From Actinomycetes bacterium (GTDB taxonomy: Bacteria; Actinomycetota; Actinomycetes; Actinomycetales; Microbacteriaceae): DNA of 24,803 nt. The notes below the pieces were generated by a model that was not told where the DNA came from, made no database searches, and saw only the letters and a list, made by a program, of their open reading frames with translations. Position numbers and translations under genes: made by a program. Every line of letters begins with the position of its first letter. Within the stretch, counting starts at the first letter, position 1. The stretch spans positions 1 through 24,803 of the forward strand of contig JAEYAG010000207.1 in the NCBI GenBank assembly GCA_023451265.1. Direction: 5' to 3'. Positions 7,930 to 15,582 of the stretch are shown in pieces.

Positions 7930-9348
7930 ATGTCGGATGTGCTGATCGACCGACCGGAACTCGAGGGACTGGGCGTCTACGAGTTCGGGTGGCATGACCC
8001 GGATGCCGCCGGTGCCAGCGCGAAACGCGGGCTCACCGAGGCCGTCGTCCGCGACATCTCGGCGCTCAAGAGCGAGCCCGAGTGGATGCTGAAGACACGG
8101 CTGAAGGGCCTGCAGCTGTTCCAGCGCAAGCCCATGCCGACCTGGGGCGCCGACCTGTCGGACATCGACTTCGACAACATCAAGTACTTCGTACGCTCCA
8201 CCGAGAAGCAGGCGCAGTCGTGGGAGGACCTCCCCGAGGACATCCGCAACACGTACGAGAAGCTGGGCATCCCGGAGGCGGAGCGTCAGCGTCTCGTCGC
8301 GGGCGTCGCCGCTCAGTACGAGTCCGAGGTCGTCTACCACCAGATCCGTGAGGACCTCGAGGCGCAGGGCGTCATCTTCATGGACACCGACACGGCGCTG
8401 CGCGAGCACCCCGAGTTCTTCGAGGAGTACTTCGGCACCGTGATCCCCGCCGGCGACAACAAGTTCGCCGCGCTGAACACCGCCGTATGGTCGGGCGGCT
8501 CGTTCGTGTACGTCCCCAAGGGCGTGCACGTCGAGATCCCGCTGCAGGCCTACTTCCGGATCAACACCGAGAACATGGGCCAGTTCGAGCGGACGCTGAT
8601 CATCGCCGACGAAGACAGCTACGTCCACTACATCGAGGGCTGCACCGCGCCGATCTACAAGTCCGACTCGCTGCACTCGGCCGTCGTCGAGATCATCGTG
8701 AAGAAGAACGCCCGGGTGCGGTACACGACGATCCAGAACTGGTCGAACAACGTCTACAACCTCGTCACCAAGCGCGCCGTCGCCCACGAGGGCGCCACCA
8801 TGGAGTGGATCGACGGCAACATCGGCTCGAAGGTGACGATGAAATACCCGTCCATCTATCTCATGGGCGAGCACGCGAAGGGCGAGACCCTGTCGGTCGC
8901 CTTCGCCGGACCCGGTCAGCACCAGGACGCCGGCGCCAAGATGATCCACATGGCGCCGTACACGCAGTCCTCGATCGTCTCGAAGTCGATCGCCCGCGGC
9001 GGAGGCCGCGCCGGCTACCGCGGTGAGGTGCGGGTCGACGCGAACGCGCACCACTCCGCGAACACCGTCCGCTGCGACGCGCTGCTGGTCGACACGAAGT
9101 CGCGGTCCGACACATACCCGGCGATCGACATCCGCGTCGACGACGTGCAGCTGGGCCACGAGGCGACCGTGTCGAAGGTGAGCGAGGAGCAGCTGTTCTA
9201 CCTCATGAGCCGCGGGATGCCGGAGGACGAGGCCATGGCGATGATCGTCCGCGGCTTCATCGAGCCCATCGCCCGTGAGCTGCCCATGGAATACGCCCTC
9301 GAGCTGAACAAGCTCATCGAGATGGGCATGGAAGGATCCGTCGGCTGA
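7930..9348 (+). CDS. sufB: Fe-S cluster assembly scaffold SufB
   Basis: Scaffold subunit of the cytoplasmic SufBCD complex on which Fe-S clusters are built. It has 472 residues, normal for the family, with the central beta-helix type sequence and the C-terminal SRGMPEDEAMAMIVRGF. Cysteines in EGCTAPIY (C238) and in NTVRCDALLV (C382) correspond by context to the sulfur-accepting and cluster-site cysteines of characterised SufB; I did not align them formally. No intein insertion is present, unlike some mycobacterial SufB. ATG at 7930 has an excellent GAAGGAGG site. It is the first gene of the operon, and its stop overlaps the sufD start (TGATG). Confidence 0.97.
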   Translation: MSDVLIDRPELEGLGVYEFGWHDPDAAGASAKRGLTEAVVRDISALKSEPEWMLKTRLKGLQLFQRKPMPTWGADLSDIDFDNIKYFVRSTEKQAQSWEDLPEDIRNTYEKLGIPEAERQRLVAGVAAQYESEVVYHQIREDLEAQGVIFMDTDTALREHPEFFEEYFGTVIPAGDNKFAALNTAVWSGGSFVYVPKGVHVEIPLQAYFRINTENMGQFERTLIIADEDSYVHYIEGCTAPIYKSDSLHSAVVEIIVKKNARVRYTTIQNWSNNVYNLVTKRAVAHEGATMEWIDGNIGSKVTMKYPSIYLMGEHAKGETLSVAFAGPGQHQDAGAKMIHMAPYTQSSIVSKSIARGGGRAGYRGEVRVDANAHHSANTVRCDALLVDTKSRSDTYPAIDIRVDDVQLGHEATVSKVSEEQLFYLMSRGMPEDEAMAMIVRGFIEPIARELPMEYALELNKLIEMGMEGSVG

Positions 9349-10574
9349 TGACGACAGCGACCCAGACCCCCGCCGGAACGGCTGCGGAGGGTCACATCGA
9401 CCCTGCCGCCCGGCTGGCCGCCGCCGCGGCCGACGTGCCGGTGCAGACCCGCTCCGAGCGCCCCACCTCGTTCGACCCGGCCGACTTCGGCGCGCCCACC
9501 GGCCGCGAGGTCAACTGGAAGCACACGCCGCTGGACCGCATCGCCGCGCTGCTGCGCGACGAGCCCGCCGACGACGAGGCGATCACCGTCACCGTGACGG
9601 CCTCGGGCGCCGAGCTGGGCGCGCCGCTGCGCGAGGGCCAGGCGCCGCGCGGCACCGTCCTCGTCCCCGAGGACCTGCCGAGCGCGATCGCCTCCCGCCG
9701 TGCCGACGGCGCCGTGCACGTGCGCATTCCCGCCGAGGCGGAGCTCGAGGCGCCGGTCGTCGTCGAGGTGGCCGGTGCCGACGCGGCGCGTCGCGGCATC
9801 CTGCACCTCGTCATCGAGGCCCAGGCGCACGCGCGGGCGACCGTGCTGCTGCGTCACACCGGCGCCGCCGCTCTCGCCGAGAACGTCGAGATCGTCGTCG
9901 CCGATGGCGCCCAGCTCGAGGTCGTGACGGTGCAGCAGTGGGACGATGCGGCAGTGCACGCCTCGGCGCATGCCGCGCGTGTCGGTCGTGACGCCCTGCT
10001 GCGTCACGTCGTCGTCAGCTTCGGCGGCGGCGTCGTGCGCGTGAACCCCTCGGTGGAGCTCGCCGGCACCGGATCGCAGGCGCAGCTGTACGGGCTGTCG
10101 TTCGCCGACGCCGGCCAGCACCTGGAGAGCCAGGTGTACCTGCACCACAAGGGCGAGAACACCGTCGGTGACGTCCTGTACAAGGGCGCGCTGCAGGGCG
10201 CTTCGGCGCGCAGCGTCTGGATCGGCGACGTGCTGATCGGACCGGATGCCACGGGCACCGATTCTTACGAGGCCAACCGCAACCTGGTGCTCACCGACGG
10301 CGCGCGGGCCGACTCGATCCCGAACCTGGAGATCGAGACGGGCGACATCCGCGGCGCCGGGCACGCCAGCGCCACCGGGCGTTTCGACGACGAGCAGCTG
10401 TTCTACCTGCAGGCGCGCGGGATCGCCGAGGACGAGGCCCGGCGCCTCGTCGTGCTCGGCTTCCTCACCGAGATCGTGCAGAAGATCGACATCCCCGCTC
10501 TGCAGGACGAGCTCATCGCCGCGATCGAGGCGGAGCTCGCCCTCACCCAGGGTGCCGTCGAGGCATCCGCATGA
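9348..10574 (+). CDS. sufD: Fe-S cluster assembly protein SufD
   Basis: Partner of SufB in the SufBC2D complex, needed for iron entry and cluster formation. It has 408 residues. The N-terminal half is Ala-rich and divergent. The C-terminal half has the SufBD core: GALQGASARSVWIGDVLI, the conserved H339 in GAGHASATG, and the helix DDEQLFYLQARGIAEDEARRLV, which mirrors the end of SufB. The ATG at 9348 shares one base with the sufB stop, and its own stop overlaps the next start in ATGA, so expression is very likely coupled on both sides. Confidence 0.95.
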   Translation: MTTATQTPAGTAAEGHIDPAARLAAAAADVPVQTRSERPTSFDPADFGAPTGREVNWKHTPLDRIAALLRDEPADDEAITVTVTASGAELGAPLREGQAPRGTVLVPEDLPSAIASRRADGAVHVRIPAEAELEAPVVVEVAGADAARRGILHLVIEAQAHARATVLLRHTGAAALAENVEIVVADGAQLEVVTVQQWDDAAVHASAHAARVGRDALLRHVVVSFGGGVVRVNPSVELAGTGSQAQLYGLSFADAGQHLESQVYLHHKGENTVGDVLYKGALQGASARSVWIGDVLIGPDATGTDSYEANRNLVLTDGARADSIPNLEIETGDIRGAGHASATGRFDDEQLFYLQARGIAEDEARRLVVLGFLTEIVQKIDIPALQDELIAAIEAELALTQGAVEASA

Positions 10575-10900
10575 CCGCGCAGAAAGTGCTGAGCCTCAGC
10601 GACCTCGAGCAGGACACCGCGGTGCGCGTCGAGATCGACGGCGTCCCGATGGCGGTCGTGCTCGACTCCAACGGCGAGGTGCACGCGATCGGCGACACCT
10701 GCACGCACGGCGACATCTCGCTGTCCGACGGGTTCGTCGAGGGCGAGACGCTGGAGTGCTGGGCGCACGGGTCGGCGTTCTCGCTGCGCACCGGCCGCCC
10801 CCTGAACCTGCCGGCCTATGAGCCGGTGCCCGTCTATGAAGTCACGATCGACGGGGACGACATCCTCATCGACCCGCACGTGACCAAAGAAGTGAACTGA
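10571..10900 (+). CDS. Rieske-type [2Fe-2S] ferredoxin inside the suf operon
   Basis: A 109-residue Rieske-fold protein with one cluster-binding pattern: C44-T-H46, 16 residues, then C63-W-A-H66. Two Cys and two His therefore ligate a [2Fe-2S] centre. It resembles the ferredoxin subunits of non-haem-iron ring-hydroxylating dioxygenases and is usually annotated that way, but no oxygenase is nearby. Its place between sufD and sufC, with an ATGA overlap with sufD, points to a role in Fe-S assembly, perhaps electron supply to the SufBCD scaffold (inference). This position is seen in other Actinobacteria (from memory). Confidence 0.93.
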   Translation: MTAQKVLSLSDLEQDTAVRVEIDGVPMAVVLDSNGEVHAIGDTCTHGDISLSDGFVEGETLECWAHGSAFSLRTGRPLNLPAYEPVPVYEVTIDGDDILIDPHVTKEVN

Positions 10901-10914
10901 AGAAGGTAGAAGAC

Positions 10915-11685
10915 ATGGCTGTTCTCGAGATCCGCGACCTGCACGTGACGGTCGAGACGGATGCCGGCACCACCCCCATCCTCAACGGTGTGACGCTCAC
11001 GGTGCGCACCGGTCAGACCCACGCGATCATGGGGCCCAACGGCTCGGGCAAGTCGACGCTCGCGTACACGATCGCCGGCCACCCGAAGTACACCGTCACC
11101 GGCGGTTCGATCACGCTCGACGGCGAGGACGTCCTCGCGATGTCGGTCGACGAGCGGGCGCGGGCGGGCCTGTTCCTCGCGATGCAGTACCCGGTCGAGA
11201 TCCCGGGCGTGACCGTGACGAACTTCCTGCGCACCGCGAAGACGGCGATCGACGGCGAGGCGCCGGCGATCCGCGCGTGGAGCAAGGACGTCAAGGAGGC
11301 CATGAAGGCCCTCCGCATGGACCCGAAGTTCGCGGCCCGCAACGTCAACGAGGGGTTCTCCGGCGGCGAGAAGAAGCGTCACGAGATCCTGCAGCTCGAG
11401 CTGCTCAAGCCCGCGATCGCCGTGCTCGACGAGACCGACTCGGGCCTCGACGTCGACGCGCTGAAGATCGTCTCCGAGGGCGTCAACCGCGCCAAGGAGG
11501 CCACCGACCTGGGCGTGCTGCTCATCACGCACTACACGCGCATCCTCCGCTACATCAAGCCCGACTTCGTACACGTCATGGTCAAGGGCCGCATCGCGGA
11601 GGAGGGCGGACCCGAGCTTGCGGAGCGTCTCGAGAACGAGGGCTACGATCGCTACCTCGAGCCCTCCGACGTGATCGAGGCCTAG
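10915..11685 (+). CDS. sufC: Fe-S assembly ATPase SufC
   Basis: ABC-type ATPase that drives conformational change of the SufB-SufD scaffold; soluble, not a transporter. It has 256 residues. Walker A is GPNGSGKST at 40-48, the signature is FSGGEKKR at 148-155, Walker B ends VLDETDSGLD (D172, E173) and the switch histidine is H206 in ITHYTR. The replacement of the usual DEPT by DETDSGLD and the FSGGEKKR signature are typical of SufC. ATG at 10915 follows GAAGAAGG, 14 nt after the ferredoxin gene. Confidence 0.97.
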   Translation: MAVLEIRDLHVTVETDAGTTPILNGVTLTVRTGQTHAIMGPNGSGKSTLAYTIAGHPKYTVTGGSITLDGEDVLAMSVDERARAGLFLAMQYPVEIPGVTVTNFLRTAKTAIDGEAPAIRAWSKDVKEAMKALRMDPKFAARNVNEGFSGGEKKRHEILQLELLKPAIAVLDETDSGLDVDALKIVSEGVNRAKEATDLGVLLITHYTRILRYIKPDFVHVMVKGRIAEEGGPELAERLENEGYDRYLEPSDVIEA

Positions 11686-11694
11686 GATCGAAGC

Positions 11695-12024
11695 ATGACC
11701 GCGACCCTCAGCCCCGAGAAGTACGACGAGGTCACCGAGGCGCTCAAAGACGTCATGGACCCCGAGCTCGGGATCAACGTCGTCGACCTCGGCCTCATCT
11801 ACGACCTCGGCTGGGACGACGAGAACGACGCGCTCGTCATCCACATGACGCTGACGTCCGCCGGCTGCCCGCTGACCGACGTGCTCGAAGAGCAGACGGC
11901 GCAGGCGCTCGACGAGGTCGTGGAGCGGTTCCGCATCAACTGGGTGTGGATGCCGCCGTGGGGCCCCGAGCGCATCACCGACGACGGCCGCGACATGATG
12001 CGCGCGCTCGGCTTCGCGATTTGA
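11695..12024 (+). CDS. sufT: SufT/MIP18-family Fe-S assembly factor (DUF59)
   Basis: A 109-residue single-domain member of the DUF59/MIP18 family, which helps mature Fe-S proteins. It has the family motifs DPELGINVVDLGLIYDL (22-38) and TSAGCPLTD with the invariant C58, and ends MMRALGFAI. It begins 9 nt after sufC and is the last gene of the operon. Its TGA lies in the first bases of a stem-loop. No cysteine desulfurase (sufS) or sulfur relay gene (sufU) precedes it, although many other actinobacterial suf operons have them there. Confidence 0.93.
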   Translation: MTATLSPEKYDEVTEALKDVMDPELGINVVDLGLIYDLGWDDENDALVIHMTLTSAGCPLTDVLEEQTAQALDEVVERFRINWVWMPPWGPERITDDGRDMMRALGFAI

Positions 12025-12072
12025 GTCGAGCCGGATCACTGCGCGAAGCGCATTGATGCGGCTGCGACTCAA
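12021..12072 (+). terminator. Long imperfect stem-loop at the end of the suf operon
   Basis: The sequence folds from both ends: TTGAGTCG pairs with CGACTCAA (one bulged G), AGCCG with CGGCT, ATCA with TGAT and TGCGC with GCGCA, closing on a GAA loop. That is 22 base pairs with two mismatches. It includes the sufT stop codon. No T-run follows, so it is either a T-less terminator / mRNA-end stabiliser or a repeat element. Confidence 0.6.
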
Positions 12073-12100
12073 GGCTGAGCGAGCGCAGCGAGTCGAAGCC
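12073..12100. repeat. REP-like GC-rich palindromic element
   Basis: GGCT and AGCC bracket a core containing GAGCGAGCGCAGCGAGTCG. Very similar short elements are scattered between genes in Microbacterium and related genera (from memory, not searched). It abuts the suf stem-loop and lies just before the promoter of the next gene. Confidence 0.5.
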
Positions 12101-12115
12101 CCGAGCACCCTTCGG

Positions 12116-12121
12116 TAGGCT
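12116..12121 (+). promoter_or_regulatory. -10 box for a leaderless C-S lyase mRNA
   Basis: TAGGCT ends exactly 6 nt before the ATG at 12128, and no Shine-Dalgarno sequence is present. This spacing puts the transcript start on the A of the start codon, the hallmark of leaderless actinobacterial mRNAs. Confidence 0.55.
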
Positions 12122-12127
12122 CGACCG

Positions 12128-13288
12128 ATGAGCACCATCCCCCTCGACGCCCTTCCGGTGGAGACGCTGCGGCGACGCTCGAGCAGCAAGTGGCGGACCT
12201 ATCCCACCGACGTGCTGCCGCTGTTCGTCGCGGAGACCGACTTCCCGCTGGCCCCGGCGATCACCGCCGCGCTGTCCGACGCGGTCGCGATCGGCGACAC
12301 CGGTTACACGCCGCGTGAGAACGGACTGGCGGAGGCGTTCGCGGGTTTCGCGCAGCGCCGGTTCGGCTGGACCGTCGACGCCGCCCGTGTGCGCCCGACC
12401 GGCGATGTGATGATGGGCGTCGTCGAGCTGCTGCGCGCGACGACGCGCCCGGGGGATGCCGTCGTGACGACGCCGCCGGTCTACCCGCCGTTCGCGATGT
12501 GCATCGAAGAGGCCGGATGCCGGGTCGAGACCGTGCCGCTCGTCGACACCGGCGCCGGGTGGCAGCTGGACCTCGACGGGATCGACGCCGCGCTGGCGGC
12601 CGGCGCCCGCGCGGTGCTGCTGTGCAACCCGCACAACCCGACCGGGACGGCGCACCGGCCCGAGACGCTCGCCGCGCTCGCCGAGATCGTCGCACGCCAC
12701 GGTGCCGTCGTCATCAGTGACGAGATCCACGCGCCGCTGGCGTACGACGACACCCCGTACACGCCGTTCCTCGCGGCGTCGCCGACCGCGGCATCCGTCG
12801 GCTACGCCGTCACCAGCGCCTCGAAGGCGTTCAACCTGGCGGGGCTGAAGTGCGCCGTCATGATCACGGCGGCCGATGACACCGCGGCGGTGGTGCGCAA
12901 CCTGCCGCCCGAGGTGGAGTGGCGAACCGGCCTGTTCGGCGCCATCTCCGGCGTCGCCGCATTCGGTGGCGATTCGGACGACTGGCTCGACTCCCTGCGG
13001 GCGCGCCTCGACGGCAACCGCCGGCTGCTCGCCGACCTGCTCGCAGCCCACCTGCCGCAGGCGGTCTACCGCATGCCCGAGGCCGGCTACCTGGCGTGGA
13101 TCGACCTGTCGGCGTACGGCTGGGGAGACGACCCGGCCGTCCGCATCCAGCGCGACGCCAAGGTCGCGCTCCACCACGGCCCGCAGTTCGGAGCCGAGGG
13201 CGTCGGGTTCGTCCGGCTCAACTTCGGCTGCGCTCCCGAGGTGCTCACCGACGCCGTGACGCGCATCGGGGCCCTCGCGCGGGCGTGA
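12128..13288 (+). CDS. PatB/MalY-type PLP-dependent C-S lyase (aminotransferase fold I)
   Basis: A cytoplasmic fold-type I PLP protein of 386 residues, closest to PatB/MalY cystathionine beta-lyases, which cleave the C-S bond of cystathionine or cysteine conjugates to give a thiol, pyruvate and ammonia. Visible features: the N-terminal FVAETDFPLAPAI (PatB-like 'ADMDF' region), VVTTPPVYPPF, CNPHNPTG (N167-G173), the PLP-contacting VISDEIHAPL and the Schiff-base K233 in SASKAFNLAGLK. A true aminotransferase is possible, but the ETDF region favours a lyase. Its start is probably leaderless. Its stop overlaps the next start in GTGA, tying it to an MFS transporter. It follows the suf operon after 103 nt. 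Confidence 0.88.
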   Translation: MSTIPLDALPVETLRRRSSSKWRTYPTDVLPLFVAETDFPLAPAITAALSDAVAIGDTGYTPRENGLAEAFAGFAQRRFGWTVDAARVRPTGDVMMGVVELLRATTRPGDAVVTTPPVYPPFAMCIEEAGCRVETVPLVDTGAGWQLDLDGIDAALAAGARAVLLCNPHNPTGTAHRPETLAALAEIVARHGAVVISDEIHAPLAYDDTPYTPFLAASPTAASVGYAVTSASKAFNLAGLKCAVMITAADDTAAVVRNLPPEVEWRTGLFGAISGVAAFGGDSDDWLDSLRARLDGNRRLLADLLAAHLPQAVYRMPEAGYLAWIDLSAYGWGDDPAVRIQRDAKVALHHGPQFGAEGVGFVRLNFGCAPEVLTDAVTRIGALARA

Positions 13289-14648
13289 GCACGCCGGAAC
13301 CGGCGCGCGCGGCGGGGATCTGGGCGCCCGAGCACATCTGGGTGACGCTCGGCGCCGTCGCCATGGTGTTCCTCGCGGCGACGCAGTCGCTCGCGGTCAC
13401 GACGGTCATGCCGCTCGTCAGCGCCGACCTCGACGGCGCGGCGTTGTACGCCGTCGCGTTCGCGGGCACTCTCGCCACGAGCGTCATCGGCATGGTCGCC
13501 GTCGGGGCGTGGTGCGACCGGCAGGGCACCACGCTGCCGTTGACGACGGCGGTCGCGCTGTTCGTGGCGGGGCTTCTCATCGCGGGGTTCGCGCCGTCGA
13601 TGGACGTGCTCGTCGCGGGGCGCCTGCTGCAGGGGCTCGGCACGGGAGGCAGACCGTGGCGCTATACGTCGTGGTCGCTCGGGTCTATCCCGCCGTCCTG
13701 CACGGGCGGGTGTTCGCGGCGTTCTCCGCCGCGTGGGTGATCCCCGCGATCCTCGGGCCGTTCCTCGCGGGTGTCGTCGCGCAGCAGCTCCACTGGCGGT
13801 GGGTGTTCCTGGGGGTCGCGATCCTGACGCTCGCCGCGTTCGCTCTCGTCTACCTGCGCCTGCACGATGTGCCGCTCGACACGGCACACCCCTCTCGTGA
13901 CCCGATCGCCGCCCGGCTCGGCTGCGCCACGATCGTCGCCGCGGGCGCCGTCGCGTTGAGCATGGCCGGACAGACGCAGGGTGCCGCCCCCGTCGTCATC
14001 GTCGTGTCCCTCGCGGCGATCGTGCTCGCCGCGCGGCCTCTGCTGCCTGTGGGGACACTGCGGGCGCGGCGCGGCCTGCCGAGCGTCGTCCTCATGCGCG
14101 CTCTCATCGCCGGGGCGCTGTTCGGCGCCGAAATCTACGTGCCCTACCTCCTCATCGACCACTACGGGTTCGACGCGACCGGCGCCGGTCTCGGGCTCAC
14201 CTCCGCCGCGCTGCTGTGGGCGACGGGCGCGGAGGTGCAGGGCCGCGTCGGCGACCGGCTCGGCAACGCCCGGATCACCCTGATCGGCACGACGCTGCTC
14301 GCCGCCGCCGCGCTCGTGGCCGCCGCGACGGCCGCGTTCGCGCTCGCCCCGTGGGTCGTCATCGCCGGCTGGGCGCTCGCGGGGGCCGGCATGGGGCTCA
14401 TGTACCCGCGGCTGACGGTGCTCACCCTCGCCTACTCGACGCCACAGAACCAGGGCTTCAACTCGTCGGCGCTGTCGATCTCCGACTCCATCGGGGCGTC
14501 GGCATCCATCGCCGTGATGGGGTCGACCTTCGTCGCGCTGACGGCGACGGATGCCGCCTTCCCGGCCGTCTTCGTGATCGCGGCGGCCCTCGCGGTGCTC
14601 GCGCTCGTGCCGGGACTGCGGCTCGGGCACGCCGGCGAGACGCGCTGA
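13285..14648 (+). pseudogene. MFS transporter, frameshifted
   Basis: A 12-14-helix Major Facilitator Superfamily permease, probably a proton-coupled drug or metabolite exporter. The GTG start overlaps the lyase stop. The first part, to about residue 122, covers helices 1-4 and the motif-A-like loop GAWCDRQG, ending GRLLQGLGTGG. The rest, from QTVALYVVVARVYP through GRVFAAFSAAWVIPAILGP, lies in another frame and ends TGA at 14648. Inserting one base near 13650 (GGCAGACC to GGCCAGACC) restores a 454-residue protein, a normal length. Both halves have good coding character, so the break is recent or a sequencing error. The substrate is unknown; coupling to a C-S lyase hints at a sulfur or amino-acid compound (inference). 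Confidence 0.85.
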
Positions 14649-14673
14649 GCCCGGACCGCGACAGCGCGCCCGG

Positions 14674-15582
14674 TTACACCTCGGCGCGGCCGAGCCGCCA
14701 GTAGCCCATGAACGCGATGGCGCGACGGTCGATGCCGTGGTCGGTGACGAGGTGCCGACGCAGGGTCTTGATCGCGCCGGCCTCGCCGGCCAGCCACGCG
14801 TACAGGGGCGCGCTCTTGAGGGCGGCGCCGCCCTTCGCGGTGCGGGGCACCTCCCACAGGATGTCCTGGTCGATGTCGATCTCCTCGACCTCCGCGCCGC
14901 GCCCGGCAGGGACGAGCCGGGTGGCGGTCTGCTCCACCGCCGCCACGAGGTGGGTGTGGCGGTCGGCGCTGTCGCGCGCCGCCACCCGGTACTCGAAGCC
15001 GGGGTGGACGGGCAGGTAGGCGGCGTCGTCCGGATGCGGCACCTCGAGCACGACGACGCCGCGTGTCTGCGGCGGCAGCTGCTCCAGGATGGCGGCGATG
15101 GCCGGCGCGGCGGTCTCATCGCCCGCGAGGAGGATGTCGTCGGTCTGCGCCGGCGGGACGAAGTCGATGCCGTAGCTGATGCCGGTGTGCGCCGTGGTCG
15201 GAGCGAAGATGAGGACCTCGTCGCCGAGCTTCGCGTCGGCGATCCACGCCGACGCCGGTCCCAGTACGTCGTGGGAGACCATGTCGACATCGACCTCGGC
15301 CGCGTCGTTGCGGACGTAGCGCGTCGTGTAGGTGCGGAACGGCGGACGGGCGTCCTCGTCCATCTCCCGCCACTGCGTCCACCAGTCCTCCGCGGTCGGC
15401 ATCGCGTCGATGGGGGTGCGTGCGGTCGGGAAGACGATCTTGATGCGCTGGTCGAGCCCGGGGTCGCCGTAGTCGGCGAGGTCGGGACCCCCGAACGTGA
15501 ACCGCCGGAAGCTCGGCGTGAGGTCGGTGATCGCGGTGACCTCCGCGCGGAAGAACCGGCTGGCGGGACGCGTGCGGGTCAT
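14674..15582 (-). CDS. Siderophore-interacting protein (FAD/NAD(P)H ferric-siderophore reductase)
   Basis: A cytoplasmic SIP-family flavoprotein of 302 residues that reduces imported ferric siderophore so the iron is released. The N-terminal FAD-binding barrel has RTYTTRYVR (83-91), the FAD phosphate motif RxYT. A middle linker and the C-terminal NAD(P)H domain follow, with LLAGDETAAPAIAAILEQLP and the terminal FMGYWRLG typical of the family. The ATG at 15582 overlaps the stop of the ATPase gene (ATGA), so it is the last gene of the uptake operon. It converges with the MFS gene, leaving 25 nt between them. Confidence 0.95.
   Translation of the reverse strand: MTRTRPASRFFRAEVTAITDLTPSFRRFTFGGPDLADYGDPGLDQRIKIVFPTARTPIDAMPTAEDWWTQWREMDEDARPPFRTYTTRYVRNDAAEVDVDMVSHDVLGPASAWIADAKLGDEVLIFAPTTAHTGISYGIDFVPPAQTDDILLAGDETAAPAIAAILEQLPPQTRGVVVLEVPHPDDAAYLPVHPGFEYRVAARDSADRHTHLVAAVEQTATRLVPAGRGAEVEEIDIDQDILWEVPRTAKGGAALKSAPLYAWLAGEAGAIKTLRRHLVTDHGIDRRAIAFMGYWRLGRAEV

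Noticed and set aside
7831..9159. 442-codon minus-strand frame over sufB
   Set aside because: Antisense shadow; the product is a Val/Asp/Arg repeat-like sequence, while the opposite strand encodes a clear SufB.
13640..13660. Programmed frameshift in the MFS gene
   Set aside because: No slippery heptamer or stimulatory stem is visible, and the expected protein needs a missing base rather than a known recoding step.
14680..14694. CTCGGC-GCG-GCCGAG hairpin near the convergent MFS and reductase ends
   Set aside because: Only six pairs and inside the reductase coding sequence; too weak to call a terminator.
13662..15290. 542-codon minus-strand frame across the MFS gene and the reductase
   Set aside because: Spans two real genes in the wrong frame with Arg/Ser/Pro-rich content.
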